A stretch of 64,000 bases of DNA, from positions 124,001 through 188,000 of the forward strand of contig NZ_JAAZQK010000006.1 of assembly GCF_012275445.1 (NCBI RefSeq), in the 5' to 3' direction. The notes below the pieces were generated by a model. That model saw only the letters and a program-made list of their open reading frames with translations. It had not been told where the DNA came from and ran no database searches. The DNA comes from Rhizobacter sp. SG703 (lineage in GTDB: Bacteria; Pseudomonadota; Gammaproteobacteria; Burkholderiales; Burkholderiaceae_C). Positions 26,319 to 34,710 of this stretch are shown here, one piece after another. Within the stretch, counting starts at the first letter, position 1. Each line of letters opens with the position of its first letter. Both the position numbers and the translations under genes were made by a program.

Positions 26319-27884
26319 TCACGCGGTCATGCCCTGCCCGCTCAGCCGGAAGGTCCCGATGATGCCACTCAGCCGCAGCGCCTGGTCCTTCAGGCTCTCG
26401 GCCGCGGCGGCCGATTCCTCGACCAGCGCGGCGTTCTGCTGCGTCATCTGGTCGAGCTGGTTCACCGCGACGTTGACCTGGCCGATGCCCTGGCTCTGCT
26501 CGGTCGACGCGGCGCTGATCTCGCTGATCATGTCGGTCACCCGCTTCACGCTGACGACGATCTCGCCCATCGTGCTGCCGGCGTCCTGCACCAGCCGGCT
26601 GCCGGCCTCGACCTTGTCGACGCTCTGGCCGATCAGGCCCTTGATCTCGCGGGCCGCCTCGGCGCTGCGCTGCGCGAGGCTGCGCACCTCGCCGGCCACC
26701 ACCGCGAAGCCGCGGCCCTGTTCGCCGGCACGCGCCGCTTCCACCGCCGCGTTCAGCGCCAGGATGTTGGTCTGGAACGCGATGCCGTCGATCGTGCCGA
26801 TGATGTCGGCGATCTTCTTCGAGCTGGCGTTGATCTCGTCCATCGTCGACACGACCTGCGACACCACCGCGCCGCCGCGTTCGGCCACCTGGGCCGCCGA
26901 CGACGCGAGCTGCGACGCCTGCGAGGCCGAATCGGCGCTCTGCCGCACGGTGGCAGTGAGCTGCTCCATCGACGCCGCCGACTGCTGCAGGTTGCTGGCG
27001 GTCTGCTCGGTGCGCGCGCTCAGGTCCTGGTTGCCGGTGGCGATCTGCGTGCTGGCGGTCGAGATGCCGTCGGCCACGCCGCGCACCTCGTTCAGCGTGC
27101 GCGTCAGCGCAGCACGCATCGCGTCGATCGAGCGCAGCAGCCGGCCGGTCTCGTCGGGCGCATAGCGGCTCTGCGCCGCCGCGCTCAGGTCCATGAGGGC
27201 GATCGCATCGGCCATCGCCACCGCACGGTGCAGCGGTATCGTGATGCTGCGCGCCAGCGACACGGCCAGTGTCGCGCCGACCAGCAGCGACAGCGCCGCG
27301 CTGACGACCAGCAGCGTGGTCGCGCCGGCGCGGCGCGCTTCGGCGGCGCGGCCGTTGGCGTCGAGCTGCTCGCGCTGCGCATTGCACAGCGCCTGCACCG
27401 CGGCGATGTACTCGCGCGCCTTCGGCTCGAACTGCTCGTTGAAGGAGCGGCTCGCACCGTCGGCATCGCCGGCCTTCTTCAGCCGGCTGACCTCTTCGCG
27501 CGCGGCGAGGTAGCCCTTGCGCAGTTCGCCGACCTGGTCGTACTGGCGCCGCTCGTCGGCCGTGTTCATCTGCGGCTCGATCTGCTTCTGCAGCTCGGTG
27601 GTCTGCTTGATGGAGTCGGCGGTGGCCGCCGCGAAGTACTCGATCAGGCTCGGGTCGCTGCTCTTCGCGATCGCCGCGGCGCGCTGCACCCCCGAGGTGG
27701 TGAAGCGCAGCCAGTCCGACAGCGCGCGCTCGGTCTTCACGTTGTCGGAGATCATCACGTCGATCTCGGCGCTGGTGCGGTGCAGCGTGTGCACCGCAAA
27801 CAGGCTGCTCGCGACCGACAGCCCGAGGATCAGGCCGAGGACGACGGTGAGGCGCTTGCCGATGGAGAGGTTGTCGAGGAGCAT
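26319..27884 (-). CDS. Methyl-accepting chemotaxis protein (four-helix-bundle sensor)
   Basis: Predicted 521 aa. Membrane helix 1 ('[20 protein letters not shown]'), a periplasmic 4HB_MCP sensor, helix 2 near residues 190-210, HAMP, then a long signalling coiled coil with the hairpin tip '[51 protein letters not shown]'. There is no C-terminal CheR/CheB tethering pentapeptide. Such receptors feed CheA. A longer GTG start at 27935 exists, but the membrane helix placement favours MLLDNLSIG. Confidence 0.9.
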   Translation of the reverse strand: MLLDNLSIGKRLTVVLGLILGLSVASSLFAVHTLHRTSAEIDVMISDNVKTERALSDWLRFTTSGVQRAAAIAKSSDPSLIEYFAAATADSIKQTTELQKQIEPQMNTADERRQYDQVGELRKGYLAAREEVSRLKKAGDADGASRSFNEQFEPKAREYIAAVQALCNAQREQLDANGRAAEARRAGATTLLVVSAALSLLVGATLAVSLARSITIPLHRAVAMADAIALMDLSAAAQSRYAPDETGRLLRSIDAMRAALTRTLNEVRGVADGISTASTQIATGNQDLSARTEQTASNLQQSAASMEQLTATVRQSADSASQASQLASSAAQVAERGGAVVSQVVSTMDEINASSKKIADIIGTIDGIAFQTNILALNAAVEAARAGEQGRGFAVVAGEVRSLAQRSAEAAREIKGLIGQSVDKVEAGSRLVQDAGSTMGEIVVSVKRVTDMISEISAASTEQSQGIGQVNVAVNQLDQMTQQNAALVEESAAAAESLKDQALRLSGIIGTFRLSGQGMTA

Positions 27885-27965
27885 GGTGCGTCGGATAGAA
27901 GAAGACGCAGGCTTATCGGCAACCGCTGGCCTCACTTGAGCGGAATCGACGTCGACGGGTCGGGG

Positions 27966-29291
27966 TCAGCGGTCGAGCGCGGGCCGCTTCGGGTCGAAGG
28001 TCCAGCCAGGCAGCAGGTACTGCATCGCGACCGCGTCGTCGCGCGAGCCGAGGCCGTGCTGCAGGTACAGGCGGTGCGCCTTGTCGACCTCGTCCATGTC
28101 GAGCTCGACACCCAGGCCGGGCTGCTTCGGCACCTGCACATGGCCGCCTTCGATGCGCAGCGGCTGCTTCGTCAGGCGCTGGCCGTCCTGCCAGATCCAG
28201 TGGGTGTCGATCGCGGTCACCTTGCCGGGCGCGGCGGCACCGACTTGCGTGAACATCGCGAGCGACACGTCGAAGTGGTTGTTCGAATGCGAGCCCCAGG
28301 TCAGGCCCCAGTCGCGGCAGGTCTGCGCGACGCGCACCGAGCCGGCCATCGTCCAGAAGTGCGGATCGGCCAGCGGGATGTCGACCGACTGCAGCGCCAG
28401 CGCGTGGCTGAGCTGGCGCCAGTCGGTGGCGATCATGTTGGTGGCGGTCGGCAGGCCGGTGGCGCGGCGGAACTCGGCCATCACCTCGCGGCCCGAGAAG
28501 CCGCCTTCGGCGCCGCACGGGTCTTCGGCGTACGCGACGACGCCGCGCATGTCGCGCATCAGCCGGATCGCGTCCTTCAGCAGCCAGCCGCCGTTCGGGT
28601 CGAGCGTGATGCGGGCGGTCGGAAAGCGCTCGTGCAGCGCGCGGATCACCTCGATCTCTTCGTCGCCGCGCAGCACGCCGCCCTTCAGCTTGAAGTCGTT
28701 GAAGCCGTAGCGCGCCTGCGCGGCCTCGGCCAGGCGCACGATCGCGTCGGCGTCCATCGCCTTCTCGTGGCGCAGCCGGAACCAGTCGTTGTCGGCGTCG
28801 GGTTCTTGCGCATACGGCAGGTCGGTGCGCGTCCGGTCGCCGACGAAGAACAGGTAGCCGAGCATCTCCACCGCGTCGCGCTGCTGGCCTTCGCCGAGCA
28901 GCGCCGCCACCGGCACGCCCAGGTGCTGGCCGAGCAGGTCGAGGAAGGCCGACTCGATCGCGGTGACCGCATGGATGGTGGTGCGCAGGTCGAAGGTCTG
29001 CAGCCCGCGGCCGCCGCTGTCGCGGTCGGCGAAGCCCTGCTGCACGCGTTGCAGCACCTGCTGGTGGTTGCCGATCGGCTGGCCGACGACGAGCGGCGCG
29101 GCGTCCTCGAGCGTCTGGCGGATCTTCTCGCCGCCCGGCACCTCGCCGACGCCGGTGCGGCCGGCGCTGTCGGTCAGGATCAGCAGGTTGCGGGTGAAGA
29201 ACGGGCCGTGCGCGCCGCTCAGGTTCAGCAGCATGTCGTCGCGGCCGGCGACGGGGATCGCGCGCAGCGCGGTGATGACAGGAGTTTTCAT
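27966..29291 (-). CDS. gudD: Glucarate dehydratase
   Basis: Predicted 441 aa, near the family length of about 446. Enolase-superfamily residues: catalytic Lys in '[16 protein letters not shown]', metal ligands in '[11 protein letters not shown]' and '[13 protein letters not shown]', and '[10 protein letters not shown]', ending with the His-Asp region '[20 protein letters not shown]'. It dehydrates D-glucarate (and L-idarate) to 5-keto-4-deoxyglucarate. A tripartite-transporter receptor gene lies upstream on the same strand beyond a REP array, suggesting linked sugar-diacid uptake. Confidence 0.93.
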   Translation of the reverse strand: MKTPVITALRAIPVAGRDDMLLNLSGAHGPFFTRNLLILTDSAGRTGVGEVPGGEKIRQTLEDAAPLVVGQPIGNHQQVLQRVQQGFADRDSGGRGLQTFDLRTTIHAVTAIESAFLDLLGQHLGVPVAALLGEGQQRDAVEMLGYLFFVGDRTRTDLPYAQEPDADNDWFRLRHEKAMDADAIVRLAEAAQARYGFNDFKLKGGVLRGDEEIEVIRALHERFPTARITLDPNGGWLLKDAIRLMRDMRGVVAYAEDPCGAEGGFSGREVMAEFRRATGLPTATNMIATDWRQLSHALALQSVDIPLADPHFWTMAGSVRVAQTCRDWGLTWGSHSNNHFDVSLAMFTQVGAAAPGKVTAIDTHWIWQDGQRLTKQPLRIEGGHVQVPKQPGLGVELDMDEVDKAHRLYLQHGLGSRDDAVAMQYLLPGWTFDPKRPALDR

Positions 29292-29324
29292 GGGTGAATG
29301 GTGAAGTGCAGTGAACCAGGCTCC

Positions 29325-29460
29325 GTTCGCCCTGAGCCTGTCGAAGGGCCCGCTCATCCTGAGCCTGTCGAAGGACCTGAGCCTGTCGAAGGGCCCGCTC
29401 ATCCTGAGCTTGTCGAAGGACCTGAGCCTGTCGAAGGGCCCGGCTGAGCCTGTCGAAGCA
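29325..29460. repeat. REP array between the receptor gene and gudD
   Basis: Six copies of CTGAGCCTGTCGAAG (one with a T variant) in direct orientation, some separated by GGCCCGCTCATC and others by GAC. It occupies nearly the whole gap between the stop of the Bug receptor gene and the gudD start, so it may modulate read-through or mRNA stability. Confidence 0.85.
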
Positions 29461-29469
29461 GTCGAATAC

Positions 29470-30444
29470 TCAATCTGCCGTGATCTTGCCGGTGTCGATG
29501 ACGGTCTTCCAGCGCGCGAACTCCTTCTGCTGGAATGCGGTGAACTGCGCCGGCGTGTTGCCGACGATCTCCATGCCGACCGACACGAACTGCTGCCGGA
29601 CCTGCGGGTCGTTCAGCGCCGCGACGATCGCCGCATGCGCCTTCGCACGCACGTCGGCCGGCAGGCCCTTCGGCGCGGCGATGCCCTGCCACGAGTAGAC
29701 CGCCAGGTTCCTGACGCCGGCCTCGTCGAAGGTCGGCACCTCGGGCAGCACCGCCGAGCGCTTGTCGCCGGTGACGGCCAGCGCGCGCAGCTTGCCGGCC
29801 TTGATGTGCTGCAGCACCGCGTTGACGTTCTGGAACGAGGCCTCGACCTGGCCGCCCAGCAGGTCGGAGATGGCCGGCGCGCCGCCCTTGTACGGAATGT
29901 GCGAACCGCTGGTGCCGGTGAGCTGCCAGAACAGCTCGGCCGTCAGGTGGTCGCTGGATCCGTTGCCCGACGACGCAAAAGTCATCTTGCCGGGGTTGGC
30001 CTTCTCGAACGCGATGACGTCGGCCACGCTCCTGTGCGGCGACGCGGCCGGCACCACCAGCACGTTGGGCGCCTGCACCGCGATCGTGATCAGGTCGAAA
30101 TCCTTCAGCGCGTCGTACTGCACGTTCTTGATCAGGTGCGGCGCGATCACCAGCGGGCCGAGCGAGGTGACCAGGAAGGTGCTGCCGTCAGGCGCCGCGC
30201 GCTTGACCAGCGCCGCGCCGATGGTGCCGGTGGCGCCGGCCTTGTTGTCGACGATGAAGGTCTGCTGCAGCGCCTCGTTGAGCTTGGGCGCGATGGCCCG
30301 CGCGACGGTGTCGGTCGATCCGCCGGGCGGGAACGGCACCAGCAGCGTGACGGGCTTGTCGGGCCAGGTGTCGGCGTGTGCCGTCGGAAGCGACGCGACG
30401 CCGAGGCTCAATGCGATCGACAGTGTGAACAGCAGCTTGCGCAT
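29470..30444 (-). CDS. Tripartite tricarboxylate transporter (Bug/TctC) periplasmic receptor
   Basis: Predicted 324 aa with a signal peptide ending 'PTAHAD'. The mature part follows the Bug pattern: '[33 protein letters not shown]', '[15 protein letters not shown]', '[19 protein letters not shown]' and '[11 protein letters not shown]'. It captures a carboxylated substrate for TctAB-type membrane partners, which are not in the window. Proximity to gudD suggests glucarate or a related sugar diacid. A LacI-type operator lies 53 bases upstream. Confidence 0.9.
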   Translation of the reverse strand: MRKLLFTLSIALSLGVASLPTAHADTWPDKPVTLLVPFPPGGSTDTVARAIAPKLNEALQQTFIVDNKAGATGTIGAALVKRAAPDGSTFLVTSLGPLVIAPHLIKNVQYDALKDFDLITIAVQAPNVLVVPAASPHRSVADVIAFEKANPGKMTFASSGNGSSDHLTAELFWQLTGTSGSHIPYKGGAPAISDLLGGQVEASFQNVNAVLQHIKAGKLRALAVTGDKRSAVLPEVPTFDEAGVRNLAVYSWQGIAAPKGLPADVRAKAHAAIVAALNDPQVRQQFVSVGMEIVGNTPAQFTAFQQKEFARWKTVIDTGKITAD

Positions 30445-30496
30445 GAGGTCTCTCCAAAAGAATTGGGACGGCGACACTTCAAGCGCCCCCGCAGCA

Positions 30497-30514
30497 ATTG
30501 TTAACGTTAACAAT
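30497..30514. promoter_or_regulatory. LacI-family operator
   Basis: ATTGTTAACGTTAACAAT is a perfect 18-bp palindrome with the central CG typical of LacI/GalR operators. It is AT-rich within GC-rich DNA, just upstream of the Bug receptor gene. The LacI-family gene at 31591-32595 is the obvious candidate to bind it. Confidence 0.8.
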
Positions 30515-30573
30515 ACACTGGGGATCGGTGGCACGTCCTAGGGTTTACCCGTCAGGCGGTCCATCCAATGCAA

Positions 30574-30598
30574 ACACCCCGCGGATGAGGCGGGGTGT
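30574..30598 (-). terminator. Terminator after the proline-rich gene
   Basis: ACACCCCGC (30574-30582) pairs perfectly with GCGGGGTGT (30590-30598) around a 7-base loop. On the minus strand a short T run follows. It lies just past the stop of the proline-rich gene and insulates the LacI operator region. Confidence 0.7.
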
Positions 30599-30614
30599 CG
30601 ACTGTGATCGTGGA

Positions 30615-31499
30615 TCAAGAACCGATCGGGCCCTGACCCGGAGGCCATCCCGTGGGGGGGATGGCGGGCGATGCCTGGGCGGCTGCGGTTCCGTGGGTGG
30701 GTGGCCAGCCCGGCGGCCAGCCCGGCGGTACACCGGCGGGCGCGCTTGCGTCGACACCCTTGGGATGGCCAGGCGGCCATCCGTGCGGAGGAATCGACAT
30801 CGGGCCAGGGGTCGGCACGCCTCCGGTGGGGATCTGGCCCGGAAGCACGCCCGGAGCGACAAGAATTCCCATCGGGATGACCTGCCCCATCGAGATGGGC
30901 AGTCCCGTCGGAATGGGGTACAGGGGTGTTCCCGTCTGAACCGGCGCACTCGCCGGTGGCGCGACCGCCGGCCTCGGCGTGACGGGATTCGCAGCACGAA
31001 ACCGAGCGGCAAGGTCCGGACGCGACGGAAGCGCCAGCGGGTTGACGTCGATCAAGGGTTCCGATCGCGAGCGCGACGAGGCGGGCGATCCGGAGTCGCT
31101 GCGCCGACGCGGAGCCCGTGTCGCCATCGAAGCCCGAGCGCCCGCGGATGCAACCGTGCTGCGCGGAGCAGGCCTGCTGCCGGAAGCTGCAACGGACGAC
31201 GGGTCCATCCACTTCAGCAGCAGCATGAACATGACCACGGTCTGCACCTGGGCGAGCTGTTCCCGGTCAAGCGGCTCAAAACCCACAGCGACCTCGCAGT
31301 GCGCGAGCCTCGTGGTCGTGAACTGCACGACCGCGCCTTTGGCCCGCTCGCGCTGCTGGTGATGCCGGATCCGCGGCCCCGCACCGGCCGAACGGTCCTC
31401 CTTGCAGGGCTCGTTGGTGACCGATACGCGCCCGTCCGCCCTGCACGAGATGGAACGCTTCAGACTGCTCACTGGTCCACCCATGGCCAGATCCTTCAT
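30615..31499 (-). CDS. Orphan protein with a repetitive Pro/Gly/Trp C-terminus
   Basis: Predicted 294 aa from MKDLAMGG, preceded by no strong ribosome site; MGGPVSSL at 31484, with AAGGA ahead, is an alternative. No family was recognised. The first 120 residues hold 'VVQFTTTRLAHCEVAVGFEPLDREQLAQVQTVVMFMLLLKWMD', perhaps a helical or membrane-associated domain. The last 100 residues are low complexity with repeated GWPPG and 'PPGWPP' units. No signal peptide is visible. Codon use (GGT, GGA, CGT, TCC) differs from neighbours, suggesting acquisition. A good terminator follows on this strand, supporting a real gene. Confidence 0.5.
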   Translation of the reverse strand: MKDLAMGGPVSSLKRSISCRADGRVSVTNEPCKEDRSAGAGPRIRHHQQRERAKGAVVQFTTTRLAHCEVAVGFEPLDREQLAQVQTVVMFMLLLKWMDPSSVAASGSRPAPRSTVASAGARASMATRAPRRRSDSGSPASSRSRSEPLIDVNPLALPSRPDLAARFRAANPVTPRPAVAPPASAPVQTGTPLYPIPTGLPISMGQVIPMGILVAPGVLPGQIPTGGVPTPGPMSIPPHGWPPGHPKGVDASAPAGVPPGWPPGWPPTHGTAAAQASPAIPPTGWPPGQGPIGS

Positions 31500-31590
31500 T
31501 GAAATCGACGATGGCAACTGAGTGACCAGCCAGCCTCGAAGATTCCATCGGCCTTGCAGACATTTGACCGTTCGAAGGTCCGTCACGCCA

Positions 31591-32595
31591 TCAACTGCTG
31601 GCCCGCTCGACGATCGAGAAGCCGACGTCGATCACGCGGGACGCCAGCGCCTCGCCGTTGGCACGCGTGACGATGCACTGCGCCGCGAGGTCGCCGATCT
31701 GCCGCGGGTCGACGCGCACGCTGCTGAGCGCCGGCTCGAGATCGGCCGCGAAGTTCAGGTCGCCGAAGCCGACCACGGCGAGTTGCGACGGCACGCCGAT
31801 GCCGCGCGCCTGCGCCTCGGTCAGCACGCCGAGCGCGACCAGGTCGGAGCTGCAGAACACCGCATCGACCTGCGGCAGCGCCCGCAGCAGCTCGCGCAGC
31901 GCGGTGCGGCCATGGCCCAGCCGCGTCGGCGCCGGCACGTACTGCAGCGCCGGCGCGGCCAGCCCGTGCGCCTGCGCCTCGGCGGCAAACGCCTCGGCAC
32001 GACGCCGCGCGCGCGGGTCGTCGCCGCCGATCACCGCGAGCCGCTGCCGCCCGCGCTGCGCGAAGAACGCGGCCACCGCGCGCCCCACCGCCTCGTGCGA
32101 GAAACCGACCAGCACGTCGATCGGATCGGGTGCGAGGTCCCAGGTCTCGACGACCGGGATGCCCGACGCCAGCAGGCGCCGGCGGCCCTGCGCGGTGTGC
32201 AGCACGCCGGTCAGCACGATGCCGTCGGGGCGGCGGCTGATGATGTCGGCCAGCAGCTCGTCCTCGCGCGCTTCGCTGTAGCCGCTCTGCCCCACCATCA
32301 GCTGGTAGCCGCGCTCGGCCAGGCCGACGGTCAGCGCCTCCAGCGTCTCGAGGAACATCGGCCCCGACAGCGTCGGCACCACGGCGGCGACAAGCCGGCT
32401 GCGGCTGGAGCGCAGCGCGCCGGCCGCGCGGTTCGGCACGTAGCCGGTCTGCGCCACCGCGGCCCGCACCTTCTCGACGGTGGTGGCCGGCACGCTGTCG
32501 GGCCGGTTCAGCACGCGCGACACCGTCATCGCGGAAACACCCGCGACGCGCGCCACGTCGTTGACGGTGATGTTGAGGTGGGAGCTGCCTGCCAT
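31591..32595 (-). CDS. LacI/GntR-type transcriptional repressor
   Basis: Predicted 334 aa. The N-terminal LacI helix-turn-helix and hinge are 'TVNDVARVAGVSAMTVSRVLNRPDSVPATTVEKVRAAV', with 'GYVPNRAAGALRSSRSRLVAAVVPTLSGPMF' leading into the sugar-binding domain, as in gluconate-type regulators. The ligand is probably a sugar acid. It is the likely binder of the palindrome at 30497-30514 and so the local controller of the receptor and perhaps gudD. Confidence 0.88.
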   Translation of the reverse strand: MAGSSHLNITVNDVARVAGVSAMTVSRVLNRPDSVPATTVEKVRAAVAQTGYVPNRAAGALRSSRSRLVAAVVPTLSGPMFLETLEALTVGLAERGYQLMVGQSGYSEAREDELLADIISRRPDGIVLTGVLHTAQGRRRLLASGIPVVETWDLAPDPIDVLVGFSHEAVGRAVAAFFAQRGRQRLAVIGGDDPRARRRAEAFAAEAQAHGLAAPALQYVPAPTRLGHGRTALRELLRALPQVDAVFCSSDLVALGVLTEAQARGIGVPSQLAVVGFGDLNFAADLEPALSSVRVDPRQIGDLAAQCIVTRANGEALASRVIDVGFSIVERASS

Positions 32596-32613
32596 CGAAC
32601 GACGGGGGGCCGG

Positions 32614-33117
32614 TCAGGCCGCGGCGAGTGCCGAGCGACCGCGCGAGCGCAGTTGCAGGCACTGCCAGACCGCGCCGACCAGGAACAGCACGAACAGCAC
32701 GCCGGCCGCGGCCTGCAGCTCGGGCGCGTCCGCATTCGGCAGCAGCGGCTTGCCGAGCGGCAGCCGCGTGGTCGTCTCGGTGACGCCGGGGATCATGTGG
32801 AAGAAAAAGGTCAGCGAGTAGCCGACGGTCTCGACATAGGGCGACGCGCCGCCGAACAGCTTGCGCCGGCCGGCCAGCGCGGCGACCGCCAGCACCACCA
32901 GCGTGAGGATGCCCAGCATGTGCGGCTTGCCGAAGCCGCCGTGCTGGAAGATGCCGAAGCCGGTCAGGCAGGTCAGCACCGTGGCCCAGAGGTAGACGCG
33001 CCCGGTGGTGTGGGCGGCGACGATGCGCTTGTCGCGGAAGAACGCCACGAGGCCGGCCGCGACCGCGACGAGCGAGATGACCGTGTGGATGACGCCGAGG
33101 GATGTCAAGCCGAACAT
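32614..33117 (-). CDS. Multi-pass membrane protein of unknown function
   Basis: Predicted 167 aa, with AGGAGG 5 bases before the ATG. Four or five hydrophobic segments include 'GVIHTVISLVAVAAGLVAFF', 'VYLWATVLTCLTGFGIF' and 'ETVGYSLTFFFHMIPGVTETTTRL'. Histidines near membrane faces could bind a cofactor, as in DUF2306-like proteins. No family call is certain. It ends 18 bases before the lacI start. Confidence 0.65.
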   Translation of the reverse strand: MFGLTSLGVIHTVISLVAVAAGLVAFFRDKRIVAAHTTGRVYLWATVLTCLTGFGIFQHGGFGKPHMLGILTLVVLAVAALAGRRKLFGGASPYVETVGYSLTFFFHMIPGVTETTTRLPLGKPLLPNADAPELQAAAGVLFVLFLVGAVWQCLQLRSRGRSALAAA

Positions 33118-33172
33118 GGGATCCTCCTGGGGTTTGTTGGAGCCCGAACAGTACACACGGCCCGCACCGAGA

Positions 33173-34003
33173 TCAACAGCCGTCGACCGCTTGCGCGTGC
33201 ACCGAGGTCCAGCCGCCGTCGCGCCGCTTCAGCACGCCGTAGCCCGACCATTCGTAGCCGGCGTAGGCGTAGACGATTTCGGCGACGCCGTCGTCGTCGA
33301 GGTCGGCGTGGGCGATGAAGTCCATCTCCATCAGCGCCGATTCGCCGGCGCCGCCGCGGAAGAACTCCTCGTGCGTGGCGGCGTAGGCGCCCTGAGCGTT
33401 GTGTTCGGCGATGAAGAACAGCGCCTGCACGTTGTCCTGGTTCTCGACGTGCGCCGACGCGACGAGCACCGGCTTGCCGCCACGCTCGACGCGGATCACC
33501 GACACCTTCAAGGCCGCGAGAGTGTCGGCCAGCGCCGAAGCCGGTGCCTGGTGACGCGCCAGGATGCTGCGCGCAAGCTCGCGTGCGGCGCCCTGGTCGG
33601 CACGCGACGCAACGGCGACCGGCTCGGCGCCGAGGTCCTTCAGCGGCCGGGTCGTCACCAGCGCCGTGGCATCGCTCGAACCCGGGAGCGGCGGCGCGAG
33701 CACCGCATGGCTGCCCTCTGAGCAGCCCTGCCGCACCTCGATCTGCAGGCGCTCGACGCGCGCCTCGCCGAAGCGCGTGCCGCCCTGGTGCAACTGGACG
33801 CGCTGGCCGGCCTGCAGCGAGTCGGCGGTCAATTCGAACGGTGCGAACATGCCGGCGCGCACCGCCGTCAGCGGAAAGGCGTGGTCCGGCGCCCGCAGCA
33901 CCAGCACCAGGTTCGCGGCGGGAGCGGGGCGGGCCTGCTGCGCGACGCTGCAGGTCGCGACGATCAGGGACGTGAGGGCAAGCAGGCAGCGGATCGGCGT
34001 CAT
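33173..34003 (-). CDS. Exported protein with an acidic Ca-binding-like loop
   Basis: Predicted 276 aa with a signal peptide ending 'CSVAQQ'. The C-terminal region has 'DFIAHADLDDDGVAEIVYAYAGYEWSGYGVLKRRDGGW', where 'DLDDDGVAEI' matches the calcium-binding FG-GAP/dockerin-like loop. It is probably periplasmic. The family is not named. It is transcribed away from vapBC. Confidence 0.62.
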   Translation of the reverse strand: MTPIRCLLALTSLIVATCSVAQQARPAPAANLVLVLRAPDHAFPLTAVRAGMFAPFELTADSLQAGQRVQLHQGGTRFGEARVERLQIEVRQGCSEGSHAVLAPPLPGSSDATALVTTRPLKDLGAEPVAVASRADQGAARELARSILARHQAPASALADTLAALKVSVIRVERGGKPVLVASAHVENQDNVQALFFIAEHNAQGAYAATHEEFFRGGAGESALMEMDFIAHADLDDDGVAEIVYAYAGYEWSGYGVLKRRDGGWTSVHAQAVDGC

Positions 34004-34080
34004 GCGGGGGATTGTCGTTGCCCACGGCGAAGCCCTGACCGGACGGCTGCCACGTGGGCCTCCGCGCGCAGAGGCATAGA

Positions 34081-34110
34081 ATGTGTACGCATCGATTTCG
34101 AGGTACACAT
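34081..34110. promoter_or_regulatory. Operator of vapBC
   Basis: ATGTGTAC (34081-34088) and GTACACAT (34103-34110) form a perfect inverted repeat with a 14-base spacer, ending one base before the vapB ATG. A CATAGAAT -10-like element overlaps the left arm. This is the typical site for conditional repression by a VapBC complex. Confidence 0.65.
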
Positions 34111-34111
34111 C

Positions 34112-34306
34112 ATGCGGACGAACATCGTGATCGACGACAAGCTCATGCGGGACGCGCTGCGAGTCAGCGGTGCGAAAACGAAGCGCGAGGTCGTCGAGCT
34201 TGCGCTGCAAACACTCTTGCAGCTGAATCGTCAGGCGCAGGCACGGCAGTTCAGGGGAAAGCTCCACTGGGAAGGTGACCTCGATGCGATGAGGACCGAC
34301 AAGTGA
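34112..34306 (+). CDS. vapB: VapB-type antitoxin
   Basis: Predicted 64 aa. 'MRTNIVIDDKLMRDALRVSGAKTKREVVELALQTLLQL' is the ribbon-helix-helix VapB opening. The C-terminal third would wrap the toxin. It overlaps vapC by 4 bases (GTGA), as expected for a coupled antitoxin-first pair. Confidence 0.85.
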   Translation: MRTNIVIDDKLMRDALRVSGAKTKREVVELALQTLLQLNRQAQARQFRGKLHWEGDLDAMRTDK

Positions 34307-34710
34307 TCCTCGTCGACTCCAGCGTCTGGATCGACTACTTTCGTGGCGCGCCCACGCCGGCCGCGCACGCGCTCGACGCGCTGCTGGATGCCGAAAGACT
34401 TGTTGTCGGCGATCTGATCCTGACCGAAGTCCTGCAAGGCTTTCGCGCCGATACCGACTACAAGGCAGCCAAGAAAGTCCTGTCGGCCTTCACCGTGATC
34501 GAGATCTGCGGCCGTGACATCGCGGTCCAGGCCGCACAGAACTTTCGCAAGCTGCGGTCTCTCGGGCTGACGGTTCGAAAGACCGTCGATACGCTGATTG
34601 CCACCCGCTGCATCGAGGACGGCCTGCACCTGCTGCACGCCGATCGCGACTTCGATGCATTCGAGACACACCTGGGTCTCAAGGTCGTGCAAAGGGGGCC
34701 CACCTCATGA
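34303..34710 (+). CDS. vapC: VapC-type PIN-domain ribonuclease toxin
   Basis: Predicted 135 aa from GTG. The PIN acidic residues are present: Asp in 'MILVDSSVWIDYF', Glu in 'LILTEVLQGF', Asp in 'TVDTLIATRCIEDG' and Asp in 'LHADRDFDAF'. VapC toxins cut tRNA or rRNA. The stop overlaps the start of an MFS exporter gene (ATGA), an unusual downstream partner. Confidence 0.88.
   Translation: MILVDSSVWIDYFRGAPTPAAHALDALLDAERLVVGDLILTEVLQGFRADTDYKAAKKVLSAFTVIEICGRDIAVQAAQNFRKLRSLGLTVRKTVDTLIATRCIEDGLHLLHADRDFDAFETHLGLKVVQRGPTS

Noticed and set aside
26214-29297. Open plus-strand frame of about 1000 codons across the chemoreceptor and gudD
   Set aside because: It runs antisense through two well-identified genes; no domain or ribosome site supports it.
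29325-29460. Direct repeats with short spacers resembling a CRISPR array
   Set aside because: Repeat unit is about 15-17 bp, spacers are only a few bases and identical, no cas genes; the unit matches REP elements elsewhere in the window.
30652-30939. Gly/Pro-rich plus-strand frame opposite the GWPPG tail
   Set aside because: The terminator orientation and a longer frame favour the minus strand; the plus frame is its low-complexity mirror.
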